Below, piece by piece: positions 8,688 to 18,683 of a stretch of 64,000 nucleotides of DNA (positions are counted from its first letter, which is position 1; each line of letters opens with the position of its first letter). Location: positions 1-64,000 of the forward strand of contig JAHJQQ010000028.1 of assembly GCA_018819175.1 (NCBI GenBank), written 5' to 3'. A program made the position numbers and the translations under genes. This DNA comes from Gammaproteobacteria bacterium. Its GTDB lineage: Bacteria; Pseudomonadota; Gammaproteobacteria; Thiohalobacterales; Thiohalobacteraceae. The notes beneath the pieces were generated by a model. That model had not been told where the DNA came from. It made no database searches and saw only the letters and a program-made list of their open reading frames with translations.

Positions 8688-9125
8688 TCATTCCGGCGCA
8701 TACCGGAATCCAGCGCCTTGAATCACATGGATTACTCGCTGCGCTCGCCCTGCGGGCCGCCTAATCGGCGTTCAACGCGCTCCGCGCTTTTGTCCGGCAT
8801 GCGCCGGAATAACGCTGAATTCAGACACAGCAGAGCAAAGCACTCCCCTTCCTTATTCCGCGAAACCCTGGCTACAGAGTTTTATGCAGCTCATTGTGAG
8901 AAGAAATCTCACCGCCCCGGAACATACCTTGCTACGCTTGTAATGGCGGAAATAATAACCAATCATTCTTGGCGTCTTGGCGTACTTGGCGGTTCAAAAA
9001 AAGATTTTTTGGGCACCTTGTCGGTTAATTAAGCTAGGCTCATTACAGTTTGTCATACAGGCCGCTAGGCATCCAAACCAGCCCTGTTACAATTGCCACA
9101 TACCCTCGCATTTTCGGACCCCATC

Positions 9126-10442
9126 ATGACTTCTACTAAACCCTCAAAACCCCGTATTGTCATCGTCGGCGGCGGCGCCGGCGGCCTGGAACTGGCCACC
9201 AAACTCGGCCGGCGGCTCGGCCGTGGCGAATTGGCCGAGATCACACTGGTCGATGCCAACCGCACACACATCTGGAAACCGCTGCTGCACGAAGTCGCGG
9301 CCGGCACACTCGATTCGCATGAGGACGAGCTGGAATATCTGGCCCAGGCCTCGACCTGTGATTTCCGTTTCAAACTCGGGCGCATGATTGATCTCGACCG
9401 CGAGCGCAAAGAGATCCGCGTCGCCGCCACACTCAATCAGGACGGCGAAGAGATCATCCCGGAACGGGTATTCGGTTACGACATTCTGGTGCTGGCGGTC
9501 GGCAGCGTCAGCAACGACTTCAATGTGCAGGGCGTCAGTCAGCACTGTCACTTCCTGGATACCACCCGTCAGGCCGAAGTGTTTCAGACACGCCTGATGG
9601 AGGCCTATCTCAAGGCGCATACCCAAGGCAAACCGTTGGAGGCCGGCCAACTCGACGTGGCCATCGCCGGTGCCGGCGCGACCGGTGTTGAACTGGCGGC
9701 GCAACTGCACAAGGTGTCGCGGTTATTGAACGCCTATGGCCTGGACGAAATCACCCCGGCACAGATCAAGATCAGTATTATCGAAGCAGCCGACCGCATC
9801 CTGCCCGGCCTGCCACCGAACCTGTCGGAGAAAACCGCCGCTGAACTACGTCGACTCAATATCCATTTGATTACCGGTGAACGCGTCGTCGAGGCCACCA
9901 AGGACGGCATCAAGACCCATACCGGGCGCTTCATCCCCGCGCAGATCAAGGTGTGGGCGGCCGGCATCAAGGCACCGGACTTTCTGAAAGATCTGGCGGG
10001 ACTGGAAACCAATCGCATCAATCAACTGGTGGTGCTGCCGACCTTGCAGACCACGCGCGATGACAGCATTTTCGCACTCGGCGATTGCGCCGCCTGTCCG
10101 CTGCCCGGTGGCGGCACCGTACCGCCGCGCGCGCAGTCGGCGCATCAGCAGGCCAATCTGCTGTTCAAATCCATCCGCTGCAAACTACGCGGCAATCCGC
10201 TACCGGAATACAAATATCTCGACTACGGCTCGCTGGTGTCGCTGGGGAAATACAGCACCGTGGGCAATCTGATGGGCAACCTGACCGGCACCGTCATGGT
10301 GGAAGGCTTTGTCGCGCGGCTGGTGTATCTGTCACTTTACAAGATGCACCAGCTTGCACTGTACGGCCCGTTTCGTACCGGCATGCTCGCCGTGTCGCAT
10401 CTGTTCCGTTCGAGTGTGCATCCGGAAATCAAATTGCATTGA
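9126..10442 (+). CDS. ndh: Type II NADH dehydrogenase (NDH-2)
   Basis: The 438-residue flavoprotein transfers electrons from NADH to the quinone pool without pumping protons and is attached to the inner face of the membrane. It shows the FAD-binding IVIVGGGAGGLELA at residues ~11-24, WKPLLHEVAAGTLD, a second Rossmann motif VAIAGAGATGVELA for NADH near residue 180, WAAGIKAPDFLKD, and FALGDCAACP near the quinone site. The C-terminal amphipathic region (LVYLSLYKMHQLALYG) fits membrane attachment. Similarity to E. coli Ndh runs over the full length. I choose ATG 9126 (MTSTKPSKPR). Confidence 0.95.
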   Translation: MTSTKPSKPRIVIVGGGAGGLELATKLGRRLGRGELAEITLVDANRTHIWKPLLHEVAAGTLDSHEDELEYLAQASTCDFRFKLGRMIDLDRERKEIRVAATLNQDGEEIIPERVFGYDILVLAVGSVSNDFNVQGVSQHCHFLDTTRQAEVFQTRLMEAYLKAHTQGKPLEAGQLDVAIAGAGATGVELAAQLHKVSRLLNAYGLDEITPAQIKISIIEAADRILPGLPPNLSEKTAAELRRLNIHLITGERVVEATKDGIKTHTGRFIPAQIKVWAAGIKAPDFLKDLAGLETNRINQLVVLPTLQTTRDDSIFALGDCAACPLPGGGTVPPRAQSAHQQANLLFKSIRCKLRGNPLPEYKYLDYGSLVSLGKYSTVGNLMGNLTGTVMVEGFVARLVYLSLYKMHQLALYGPFRTGMLAVSHLFRSSVHPEIKLH

Positions 10443-10454
10443 ATACGCTCGTGT

Positions 10455-10705
10455 CCCATAAACTCCTTCTCCCTCCGGGAGAGGGTTGGGGTGAGGGGAC
10501 CGAAACGGCGTAACGTGTCGATTTCATTTATCCCCTCATCCTGTCCTTCTTCCAAAGGGAGAAGTGACGCTCCGCCCAAATGCGTCATGTCCGGGAAACA
10601 CTTCATAATCTGCAATGCGCCGAATGTTTTTGGCCACTGCCGCACCATTCCGGTCAATACCCATTTAACCATCCGGCGCATTACGCTGCGCTAATGCGCC
10701 CTACG
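10455..10705. repeat. Repeat-filled spacer: GAGAGGG and TAATGCGCC palindromes
   Basis: 10466-10600 holds CTCCTTCTCCCTCCGGGAG and a facing ATCCCCTCATCCTG block; 10672-10705 holds CGGCGCATTACGCTGCGC followed by TAATGCGCC. The second motif recurs at 12443-12475, 52746-52775 and 61170-61200. No gene was seen here. Confidence 0.6.
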
Positions 10706-10708
10706 TTG

Positions 10709-11410
10709 TTATAAGTTACGCAGATAATCGCTGCCGAGCTGGCGCATCTGGCCTTGAATGCGCAGCGAGCGACCGTACACATAGGCCGAAGGATTATCGA
10801 CATGGAAGCGCACCGGGTTCGGTAACACCGCCGCCAGCAACGCGGCCTCATGTGCCGTCACGCGAACCGGTATCTTGCCGAAATATTCTTTGCTCGCGGC
10901 GCCGACACCGAACACATTCTTACCGTACTGCGCGATATTCACATACACCTCCAGGATGCGCTGTTTCGGCCACAATATTTCGATTGCCAGTGTCAGGTAG
11001 GCTTCCAGTCCTTTACGCACCCAGCTGCGCCCGGACCAGAGGAACAGATTTTTTGCCACCTGCTGCGTAATCGTGCTGGCACCGCGTACCGCACCACCCT
11101 CGGCATTCGCCTCCAGCGCATCGGCAATCGCCTCGAAATCAAAACCGAAATGCTGAGGGAAACGTTGATCCTCCGCCGCCACGGCAGCCAGTGGGACATC
11201 GGGCGAGATGTATTCCCAGTCCACCCAATCGTATTGCACCCATTGCCAGGAACCCTCCATCCAGATTCCCACCTGGCGCTGCAGCATGAACGCGCTGGTC
11301 AATGGATCGATCCAGCGCATCAGCGCAATCATCACCACCGGTGCGAACAGCAGCGAGGCCACACCGAGCAGCAGCCGGTTGCGCCAGCGTTTGGGTTTAC
11401 GTCGTGCCAT
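10709..11410 (-). CDS. mtgA: Monofunctional peptidoglycan glycosyltransferase
   Basis: The 233-residue GT51 enzyme polymerises lipid II into glycan strands. One membrane segment (LLLGVASLLFAPVVMIAL, residues ~12-30) anchors it, and the catalytic domain follows in the periplasm. The signature region AAVAAEDQRFPQHFGFD contains the catalytic Glu (EDQRF), followed by GASTITQQVAKNLF, KGLEAYLTLAIE and EVYVNIAQYG. The length is standard for MtgA and no transpeptidase domain is attached. It is transcribed towards ndh and separated from it by repeats. Confidence 0.95.
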   Translation of the reverse strand: MARRKPKRWRNRLLLGVASLLFAPVVMIALMRWIDPLTSAFMLQRQVGIWMEGSWQWVQYDWVDWEYISPDVPLAAVAAEDQRFPQHFGFDFEAIADALEANAEGGAVRGASTITQQVAKNLFLWSGRSWVRKGLEAYLTLAIEILWPKQRILEVYVNIAQYGKNVFGVGAASKEYFGKIPVRVTAHEAALLAAVLPNPVRFHVDNPSAYVYGRSLRIQGQMRQLGSDYLRNL

Positions 11411-11833
11411 CAGGATTTATCAGTCTCGCCGTCGGCCGCGACATGCGCAGCATCAACACCAGGCAAAGGTGCAGCCACCCGTGACAAAAACACCAACAAC
11501 CCCCTCTCCCTCCCGGGATAGGGTCGGGGAGAGGGTCGGGGAGAGGGGATAAAATTTAAAAACGGCATGAATAATTACTCCCTCATCCTGTCCTTCTCCC
11601 GGAAGGGAGAAGGGACTCATTTTTTCCGCGCCAACGGTTACATCCACGGCGCCCGTCGTCGCTTAACGAATGTTCTCCCGCTATCAGCACACGACAAATC
11701 TATACGGGCAGAAATGAACCCGTCCGCACACCGGCATGGTCCTACGCCCGCCTTGATACCATCCGCGGCGCATTGTACCCAGCTGCGGCTGCACTGGTAC
11801 ACTCGCGTCTGCTTACATTCCAGGAGATGGGTC
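11411..11833. other. Gene-free stretch with repeats upstream of the SYLF gene
   Basis: It contains a CCCTCTCCC/GGGAGAGG cluster at about 11500-11625. The rest shows no convincing coding capacity on either strand; the short open frames lack ribosome-binding sites and known motifs. The last 60 bp should hold the promoter of the SYLF gene. Confidence 0.5.
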
Positions 11834-12391
11834 ATGCCGCGCAAGGTTATCATCACCCTTCTGAGTTCACTGTTGTTGATGCAGCTTCCCGCGCACGCGG
11901 GCTGGAACCCGCTCGCCTCAGAAAAGGCCGCGGATCAACCGGCTTCCGGCCAGGCTGCCGCCGAGACCATCGCGGCGTTCAAGAACAAAGATCCCGGCAT
12001 CAAAGTCTTCTTCGACAAGGCCCATGGCTATGCGGTGTTCCCTACCGTCGGCAAGGGCGGCATGGGCATAGGTGGCGCTTATGGTAAAGGCGAAGTCTAT
12101 GAACGCGGCAAACTTCTCGGGACATCCAGCCTGTCTCAGTTGACCATCGGCTTTCAGCTCGGTGGGCAGGCCTACAGTGAGATTATCTTCTTCAAGGACA
12201 AGGCCACGCTCGACCAATTCAAATCCGGCAATTTTGCATTCAGCGCCCAGGCCTCTGCCGTGGCGATCACCGCCGGCGCCTCGGCCGATGCGGATTATAA
12301 CAACGGCGTTGCCATCTTTACCCTCGCCAAGGGGGGCTTGATGTATGAGGCCTCGGTCGGTGGGCAGAAGTTCAGTTATACGGCGAAATAG
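11834..12391 (+). CDS. SYLF (YSC84-like) lipid-binding periplasmic protein
   Basis: The 185-residue product has a signal peptide (VIITLLSSLLLMQLPAHAG) and a SYLF domain over residues ~45-185: FFDKAHGYAVFPTVGKGG, GIGGAYGKGEVY, LTIGFQLGGQAYSEIIFF and FAFSAQASAVAITAGASA. SYLF domains bind acidic lipids; the bacterial secreted forms are poorly characterised. I choose ATG 11834 because it follows CAGGAGATGG at ideal spacing and starts the signal peptide. Longer frames upstream run through repeat DNA. Confidence 0.85.
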   Translation: MPRKVIITLLSSLLLMQLPAHAGWNPLASEKAADQPASGQAAAETIAAFKNKDPGIKVFFDKAHGYAVFPTVGKGGMGIGGAYGKGEVYERGKLLGTSSLSQLTIGFQLGGQAYSEIIFFKDKATLDQFKSGNFAFSAQASAVAITAGASADADYNNGVAIFTLAKGGLMYEASVGGQKFSYTAK

Positions 12392-12506
12392 CCTCATGGA
12401 GACACCACGGAAAATAGGCTTCGGCAAGTTCAGCCAAAACATTCGGCGCATTACGCTGCGCTAATGCGCCCTACGGTTGTCAGATTCGCACGGCGCTGGA
12501 GACACT

Positions 12507-12701
12507 ATGCACGCTGCAAATAAGGATGAATTGATGCGCGAGATCTCGACGACCATTGCCGAGATACAGCGAATTCAATCCCGCATCGCCGGCAGCGGCG
12601 AACCGCCTTCGCAACTCGAGCTCCACGAACTCCAGCGCCTGGGCCGTCACTACAGCAGCCTCGTGGAACAACTGATCGATCTGAAAATCACTTCGAGCTG
12701 A
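12507..12701 (+). CDS. Small coiled-coil hypothetical protein
   Basis: The 64-residue acidic protein (MHAANKDELMREIS start) is almost entirely predicted helix, with heptad-like spacing of Leu/Ile in IAEIQRIQSRI and LHELQRLGRHYSSLVEQLI. A GGAGACACT ribosome-binding sequence precedes the ATG. No family was recognised. It is followed closely by a family B repeat element. Confidence 0.6.
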   Translation: MHAANKDELMREISTTIAEIQRIQSRIAGSGEPPSQLELHELQRLGRHYSSLVEQLIDLKITSS

Positions 12702-12727
12702 TCACGCAGCCATGCACAAACTATTGC

Positions 12728-12944
12728 TGAACCTCTGATTAATTTGATCAAGCGAGCAGATGCAAGGCGCAGACGGGCGACTCGAAGCGAAGCGGAGAGA
12801 ACGGCGCGAGCCGGCCCGAAGGGCGAGGTGCGTAGCATCGAGTAAAAAACGGAGTTTACACGGCGTCTGCCGCTTCCCGGCCCCGTATTTTGAGCCCGGC
12901 TGCAACGCGGCAGATGCCGCTTCAGCAAATTAATCAGAGGTTCA
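12728..12944. repeat. MITE-like element, family B, complete copy
   Basis: Terminal inverted repeats of 19 bp: TGAACCTCTGATTAATTTG at the left and CAAATTAATCAGAGGTTCA at the right, exact complements. The core is unlike that of other family B copies. Its right terminus supplies the AGAGG ribosome-binding sequence for the gene starting at 12946. Confidence 0.75.
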
Positions 12945-12945
12945 T

Positions 12946-13422
12946 ATGACTAAACGACTCCGTATACCTCGCAGCAAGGCCGCATTAGGCCGCTGGCTGG
13001 CCGCGCTGGTTATCGCTGCGGTCGCCAGCTGGTTGGGACTCAATCCGAACAGCGCACGGCAATTCACCGGCGATGTTGTCACAGAAAATAACTCCCGCAC
13101 GTCGATACAAAGTCTCTACGCCAATCGTCAGTCGGGCATCTGGACCGGCATCAGCGGCACGGTGAAACGTACTTTGGCCGATGACAACGAGGGCTCACGG
13201 CATCAACGTTTCATTGTGCAGGACGGCAGTGGCAACACAGTGCTGGTCGCACACAATATCGATCTCGCCGAACGCATACCCTTGGCAACCGGTGACAACG
13301 TTGAGTTATACGGACGTTACGAATGCAACGACAAAGGTGGTGTGCTGCACTGGACGCACCATGACCCGCAAGGCAACGAACCCGGCGGCTGGATCGAACA
13401 TCGCGGCAAACGTTATCGCTGA
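12946..13422 (+). CDS. DUF3465 family protein
   Basis: The 158-residue protein has an N-terminal membrane or signal segment (LGRWLAALVIAAVASWLGL). The rest matches DUF3465, an OB-fold-like domain: GTVKRTLADDNEGSRHQRFI, VLVAHNIDLAERIPL, DNVELYGRYE and the conserved ending WIEHRGKRYR. Proteins of this family are small and exported, with no known function. The ATG lies two bases after the terminal repeat of a MITE-like element, which provides the ribosome-binding site. Confidence 0.8.
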   Translation: MTKRLRIPRSKAALGRWLAALVIAAVASWLGLNPNSARQFTGDVVTENNSRTSIQSLYANRQSGIWTGISGTVKRTLADDNEGSRHQRFIVQDGSGNTVLVAHNIDLAERIPLATGDNVELYGRYECNDKGGVLHWTHHDPQGNEPGGWIEHRGKRYR

Positions 13423-13436
13423 ACGAGGCCGGCGTA

Positions 13437-15110
13437 TCACATCGCGTCCGCGTCTACGTCGACCGATGCGGTCTGCGTTTCAGCGGGGCTGGATACTTGT
13501 CGCAACGTCGTCAACAAACTTATTCCTTTGTTCAACTGCTGCGCCATACGCCGACAACGACTGATATGTTCCAGGGTGTCACTCATACCCTGAATTTCGA
13601 TATCTCCCAGCGCGCCAGCGCGAAGAAAGGCTGCCTTGAGCAACTGGTAGTGTTCTTCCAATGTGGCCGCGCGCTGCGTCAGTGATTCCGCTTTGAAATC
13701 CGACTGCTGCGGATCGGCGGCCTGCAGCAACCCGGCGATTTCGGCATGATAATCATCCAGGCGTGTTGCGAGCTTCACCGCCAGCAGCGGTGCGCCATCC
13801 GCCTGCGCACCGGCGATACTCTCGGCATAATTGACCACCTGTTGAAAATAACGCAGTGCGCGTAGTGTCTGTGGCAATTGTTGGGCAACCTCCTCGGACA
13901 ACGATTGCCGGCCCAATTTCTCGACAAAGGCCGTGATGGCGCCGGCCAGTGTACGCGCGGTCTGCGCATCGATGGCTATCTGTCGACCCGGCGCCTGTTC
14001 GGTACTGATCGCGGCCCTGGCCATGCGTCGCGAAATCTCGACCACGCGCAACAGTTCCTGCACCAGTGCATCCACCGCCAACGCCGGCGTCGCCGCAACG
14101 GTATGGTCGAGGAACCGTGGCCGTCCTTCGACTTCATCCACGGTGCGGAAGCGTGCTTCCAGAAATACCGCCAATCGTCCGGCCAGCGGCCACATCAACA
14201 GCACACCGAGGAAATTGAACGTCGTATGGAACAGCGCCAGGGTCACTGCCGGGTGCGCCGCCTGCCCCATTTCACTGCTCGCGGTCTCGAGCAACCACAG
14301 CAGTGCCGGCAGTATCAGCAAGGCAATCACGCCAGTGAGCAGATTGAACAGGATATGTCCGGCAGCAACGCGCTTGGCATTGGCGGTTGCACCGATCACT
14401 GCCAGCACCGCTGTTGACGTGGTGCCGATATTGGCACCGATCACCATCGCCGCGGCACCGCTCAGGGCCAATGCCTCACCGCTGGCTGCGGTAAGAATGA
14501 TGGCAATGGCCGCACTCGACGATTGGGTGAGCACGGTCATCAGGAAACCTATCCCGACCAGGGCCAGCAGTTGCAGCGGTGTCGTCGCAACCAACTGCGG
14601 CAGTTCGACACTCGTCGCCAGACCAGCAAAGGCATCACGCAGTATATCTATACCTAAGAAGAACAAACCGAAGCCGGCCAGTGCTTCACCGAACGCACCG
14701 CGCCGAGTGTTACTGCCGGTGAGCCGCAATAGCATACCCAGACCGATCAACGGCAATGCGTAGGTTTCGAGTTTGAATTGAAAACCGACCGCCGCCACCA
14801 GCCAACCGGTCATGGTGGTGCCGACATTCGCGCCGAAGATGACACCGAGCGCCTGGCTCAGCTGCAATATGCCGGCGTTAACAAAACCGATGGTCGCCAC
14901 GGTGACTGCGCTGGAAGATTGCACGACGGCGGTGATCAGCGCGCCGGTTGCAACACCGCGCAGGCGCGTCCCTGTCCAGCACGCCAACATCCTGCGCAGC
15001 TGGCGTCCTGCAGCAACCCGCAGTCCTTGGCTGATCATGCCGACCGCCAGCAGGAACAGACCGAGCCCACCGGCCAAAGCCCCTGCCAGGGCTAAATGCT
15101 CAGTCGACAT
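13437..15110 (-). CDS. Na+/phosphate cotransporter family protein (NptA-like) with PhoU domain
   Basis: The 557-residue inner-membrane protein has two copies of the Na/Pi cotransporter repeat, with the hallmark QSSSA in each (VVQSSSAVTV near residue 63 and LTQSSSAAIAI near residue 197) and paired GANVGTT / GANIGTT motifs. About eight to nine membrane segments fill residues 1-310. The C-terminal ~220 residues form a helical PhoU-like domain. Bacterial members import phosphate with sodium or set intracellular phosphate. It is divergent from the diguanylate cyclase/phosphodiesterase gene. Confidence 0.9.
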   Translation of the reverse strand: MSTEHLALAGALAGGLGLFLLAVGMISQGLRVAAGRQLRRMLACWTGTRLRGVATGALITAVVQSSSAVTVATIGFVNAGILQLSQALGVIFGANVGTTMTGWLVAAVGFQFKLETYALPLIGLGMLLRLTGSNTRRGAFGEALAGFGLFFLGIDILRDAFAGLATSVELPQLVATTPLQLLALVGIGFLMTVLTQSSSAAIAIILTAASGEALALSGAAAMVIGANIGTTSTAVLAVIGATANAKRVAAGHILFNLLTGVIALLILPALLWLLETASSEMGQAAHPAVTLALFHTTFNFLGVLLMWPLAGRLAVFLEARFRTVDEVEGRPRFLDHTVAATPALAVDALVQELLRVVEISRRMARAAISTEQAPGRQIAIDAQTARTLAGAITAFVEKLGRQSLSEEVAQQLPQTLRALRYFQQVVNYAESIAGAQADGAPLLAVKLATRLDDYHAEIAGLLQAADPQQSDFKAESLTQRAATLEEHYQLLKAAFLRAGALGDIEIQGMSDTLEHISRCRRMAQQLNKGISLLTTLRQVSSPAETQTASVDVDADAM

Positions 15111-15398
15111 GTCGTGAATCGCCTAAACGCCGATTTGTAGTCATCCCGTAATCTCATCAGGAAATTGAAACACACAATCCTTCACTTTTGATAAATGGCC
15201 AGTTATCTTATTTAATACATGCACTTGTAAACTACCGACACTGGGCTGGGACATCCGCGAGACCCCCTGCCCCCGGACGCTTAAAACCCCCACCCTGGCT
15301 CGCCACTATATCTGCGTTTAATTCGTCAAAAACGATTAATATATCGAGCAGTTAGCCGATAGCTTCCCAGTGTTTAAATTCAGAAAGCATTCCTCCCA

Positions 15399-18300
15399 AT
15401 GCGAACTGTTGTTATAGCCATTCTCTATGCCTGGATGATCACGGCCAACGCGGCCGTGCACACACCCGTGTTCGTCCTGCATTCGTACAGCCAGGAATAT
15501 CCCTGGACAAAACGCCAGCATGAAAGTTTTATAGAGACTCTCGAACGTCTGCCTGACCACGCCTTCTCCACCAGTGTCGAATATCTCGACACTAAACGCA
15601 TCGACTTCAGCACGGCCTATGCCTACCAAATGGCGAACTTCCTGGCAGAGAAGTATCAGGGCTACCAGCCCAAATTCATCTATGTCACCGATGACAATGC
15701 ACTGAGATTCGCCCTCACGCACCTCGCACGGATTTTCCCCGGCGCGCCAGTGTTTTTCTCCGGCATCAACGATTACCAGATTCGCGATCAGCTCGATCCG
15801 GAACGCATCACCGGTGTATTCGAGCATAAAGAAATCGCACCCAATCTCGAGCTCATGCGTCATATCGCGCCGGACAACCATGACATCCTGGTGGTCGGTG
15901 ACGATTCCGAAACGTACCAGTCCATTCGTGAAGAACTCCAGACCGAGCTAGATTCTCATCCCGATATCCGTGCCCACTTTATCTCGCACGGTCAAATCGA
16001 GGCATTGGTACAGGACCTGCGAAGCCATCGTGAACGGTTTGTGTTTCTCACTACCCTGGGGAAAATGGTCAATGCTCAGGGTGAAACCCAAACACTGGAG
16101 GAAACGATAGCGGCCATCGTCGCGACCGGAGACTTCACCATCCTCAGCATGGAAGATGTCTACCTGTATCCGGGGGTACTGGGCGGCTACGTCACCAGCG
16201 GAACCCGCCAGGGCGAAATGGCCGCACGGATGATCAAGCGCTATCTAACGGGCGAGTCCGTCAAGACCATCGCGCCGGTAGACAGCCCGAATGAATATCT
16301 GCTCGACGCATTCGAGCTGAACGCGGTTGGCCTGACTCTGCCCGCCAGCTTTGCGAACAAGACACGCATCATCAACCCTCTGCCTAGTTATATCGAAAAA
16401 CACCAAGCGTTCATCCTCCGCACGTTGTACGCCCTCGCCGCACTGCTCGTCGCATTGCTCGTTGGCTCGCTGCTTATCGTGATGCGCAAGAACCGTACAA
16501 TCACGCAGAGTTCGAAGGCACTCACGGCGCAGACCGTCCATCTGAATGAAGTCCGCGAAAGCCTGATTCGCGCCCAGCGCATTGCCGGCATGGGTAACTG
16601 GGACTGGTATATCGGGGAAAACCGCCTGTATTGGTCAGAGGGTATCTATCGATTATTCGGCATCAACGCGCAGGATTTCGAGGCCAGCTATGAGGGTTTC
16701 ATCAGCCGCGTACATCCCGATGATCGCGAGCATGTAAACGCCGCTGTACAGCAGGCCGTGGAAAACCATGCCCCGTATGAAATCACGCATCGCATCATCC
16801 GACCGGATGGCGAGATCCTGATTGTGCAGGAAAACGCGGAGGTCATCCTTGATGACCGGGGAAATGTCGTTCGCATGACCGGTACTGTCCTGGATATCAC
16901 CGCCCAGAAACAGGTCGAAGCGGCGCTGCGTAGCAGTGAAGCCAAGCTGCGTACCGTCATCCAAGGATTCCCGATTATTCTGTGGATGATCGACAGTGAC
17001 GGCATATTCATCCTGTCCGAAGGCAAAGGCCTGGAAGCCGAGAACCTCAAACCTGGCCAGGTGGTCGGCGAATCGTACTTCGAACGTTATCGGGATTACC
17101 CGGAAATCGTCCAGGATGCGCGCCGCGCCCTGGATGGACAGGCGTTCACCTCGACAAGTTGGATGGGCGAGCAAGCGTTCGAAGTGTATTACACGCCCAT
17201 CATCGAAGCGGACGGCAGCGTCAGCGGCGCCGTTGGTGTGGCGACCAATATCACCGAACGCAAACGCACCGAGGATCGGCTGTCATTCCTTGCCAACTAT
17301 GATCCCGTGACCGGCCTGCCGAACCGGGCGTTGTTCAATGATCGCCTTGTTCAAGCAATGAAGCATGCGGATCGCAACGACACCAAAGTCGCACTACTGT
17401 TTGTCGACCTGGATAATTTCAAGAACATCAATGACACCCTGGGTCACAGCGCCGGCGACGATCTGCTATGTCAGGTTGCGCAACGCTTCAGCAAGGCGGT
17501 CCGCATCGATGACACGGTATGTCGCCTTGGTGGTGATGAATTCACCATCATCCTGGAAGATATGGAAACCGAGCAACAGGCCGCTCGCGTCGCTACAGAG
17601 ATATTGCAGCAATCGTCACAGCCCTATGAAATACAGGGCATCGGTCTCTATGTAACACCGAGCATTGGTATCGCGCTTTATCCCCAGGACGGCGCCGATC
17701 TGCAGTCACTGGTTATGAACGCGGATGCGGCCATGTATCGCGCCAAGGAAAATGGTCGCAATAATATGCAGTTCTTCGATAAAAACATCAGTAGCGGCGC
17801 GCAGGAACGGCTGGAAATCACCACACTGCTGCGCGGCGCCCTTGCCCGCGGGGAATTCAGCCTGCACTACCAGCCACAGATCAATGCCGGCAGTGGCCGC
17901 GTGATCGGATTCGAGGCACTGCTGCGCTGGAACAACGCTGAGCGTGGAAGCATCCCCCCCAACCTGTTCATCCCGATATTGGAAGACACCGGACTGATTA
18001 TTCAAGTTGGTGATTGGGTACTGCATGAAGCCTGCCGCTGGGCCGCCAGCTTGGAGACCACCGAAACAGTGACGGCACCCTCAATTGCCGTCAATCTATC
18101 AGCACGGCAGTTCTACCAGCCGGATCTGCACAAGCTTGTCTGCGCAACGCTGGAGGCAACTGGCCTACAGCCTGAGAGATTGGAGTTGGAAATCACCGAA
18201 TCCATTCTGGTGGATGTCGAGGCGCACCTTGAAACCATGGATCGCCTCAAACAGATAGGCGTGAGTCTCAGCATCGACGATTTCGGCACGGGCTACTCGT

Positions 18301-18683
18301 CGCTTTCCTATCTGAAGCGTTTCCCGGTCGACCGACTCAAGGTCGATGCATCCTTCGTGCGCGATGTCGCCATTGATCCTGACGACGCCTCTATTGTTAC
18401 AACCATCATTGGTCTGGGGCACAATCTGGGGATGAATGTCATTGCCGAGGGCGTGGAGACGGCCGAACAACTGCACTACCTGCAACAACAGGGCTGCGAT
18501 GATATCCAGGGATACTTTGTCGCTCGTCCGATGCCTGCCCAGGATATACCGGCTTGGCTGCGCCATTGGAAGGAGCATGGCAATTTGCACATCAAGGCAC
18601 ACCCGGCAACATCCATTCCCAAGGATGATGATATCGACTATCTCAATTCACAACCTCGCGGGATTCTGACAACAACGCCTTGA
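15399..18683 (+). CDS. Periplasmic-sensor PAS-PAS-GGDEF-EAL c-di-GMP protein
   Basis: The 1094-residue protein has a signal peptide (1-19), a periplasmic ABC-substrate-binding-like domain (~20-320, HTPVFVLHSYSQEYPWT), a membrane segment (~341-362), two PAS domains (~390-500 and ~512-620), a GGDEF domain with RLGGDEF near 709, and an EAL domain starting FEALLRW near 837. Both catalytic motifs look intact (DDFGTGYSSL in EAL), and an RxxD inhibitory site (RIDD) lies five residues before GGDEF. It could therefore make and break c-di-GMP in response to a small periplasmic ligand. The last 41 bp overlap the 3' end of nasA on the other strand. Confidence 0.93.
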   Translation: MRTVVIAILYAWMITANAAVHTPVFVLHSYSQEYPWTKRQHESFIETLERLPDHAFSTSVEYLDTKRIDFSTAYAYQMANFLAEKYQGYQPKFIYVTDDNALRFALTHLARIFPGAPVFFSGINDYQIRDQLDPERITGVFEHKEIAPNLELMRHIAPDNHDILVVGDDSETYQSIREELQTELDSHPDIRAHFISHGQIEALVQDLRSHRERFVFLTTLGKMVNAQGETQTLEETIAAIVATGDFTILSMEDVYLYPGVLGGYVTSGTRQGEMAARMIKRYLTGESVKTIAPVDSPNEYLLDAFELNAVGLTLPASFANKTRIINPLPSYIEKHQAFILRTLYALAALLVALLVGSLLIVMRKNRTITQSSKALTAQTVHLNEVRESLIRAQRIAGMGNWDWYIGENRLYWSEGIYRLFGINAQDFEASYEGFISRVHPDDREHVNAAVQQAVENHAPYEITHRIIRPDGEILIVQENAEVILDDRGNVVRMTGTVLDITAQKQVEAALRSSEAKLRTVIQGFPIILWMIDSDGIFILSEGKGLEAENLKPGQVVGESYFERYRDYPEIVQDARRALDGQAFTSTSWMGEQAFEVYYTPIIEADGSVSGAVGVATNITERKRTEDRLSFLANYDPVTGLPNRALFNDRLVQAMKHADRNDTKVALLFVDLDNFKNINDTLGHSAGDDLLCQVAQRFSKAVRIDDTVCRLGGDEFTIILEDMETEQQAARVATEILQQSSQPYEIQGIGLYVTPSIGIALYPQDGADLQSLVMNADAAMYRAKENGRNNMQFFDKNISSGAQERLEITTLLRGALARGEFSLHYQPQINAGSGRVIGFEALLRWNNAERGSIPPNLFIPILEDTGLIIQVGDWVLHEACRWAASLETTETVTAPSIAVNLSARQFYQPDLHKLVCATLEATGLQPERLELEITESILVDVEAHLETMDRLKQIGVSLSIDDFGTGYSSLSYLKRFPVDRLKVDASFVRDVAIDPDDASIVTTIIGLGHNLGMNVIAEGVETAEQLHYLQQQGCDDIQGYFVARPMPAQDIPAWLRHWKEHGNLHIKAHPATSIPKDDDIDYLNSQPRGILTTTP

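Noticed and set aside
8655..9032. 125-codon plus-strand frame
   Set aside because: It starts inside a repeat element and shows no protein-like composition.
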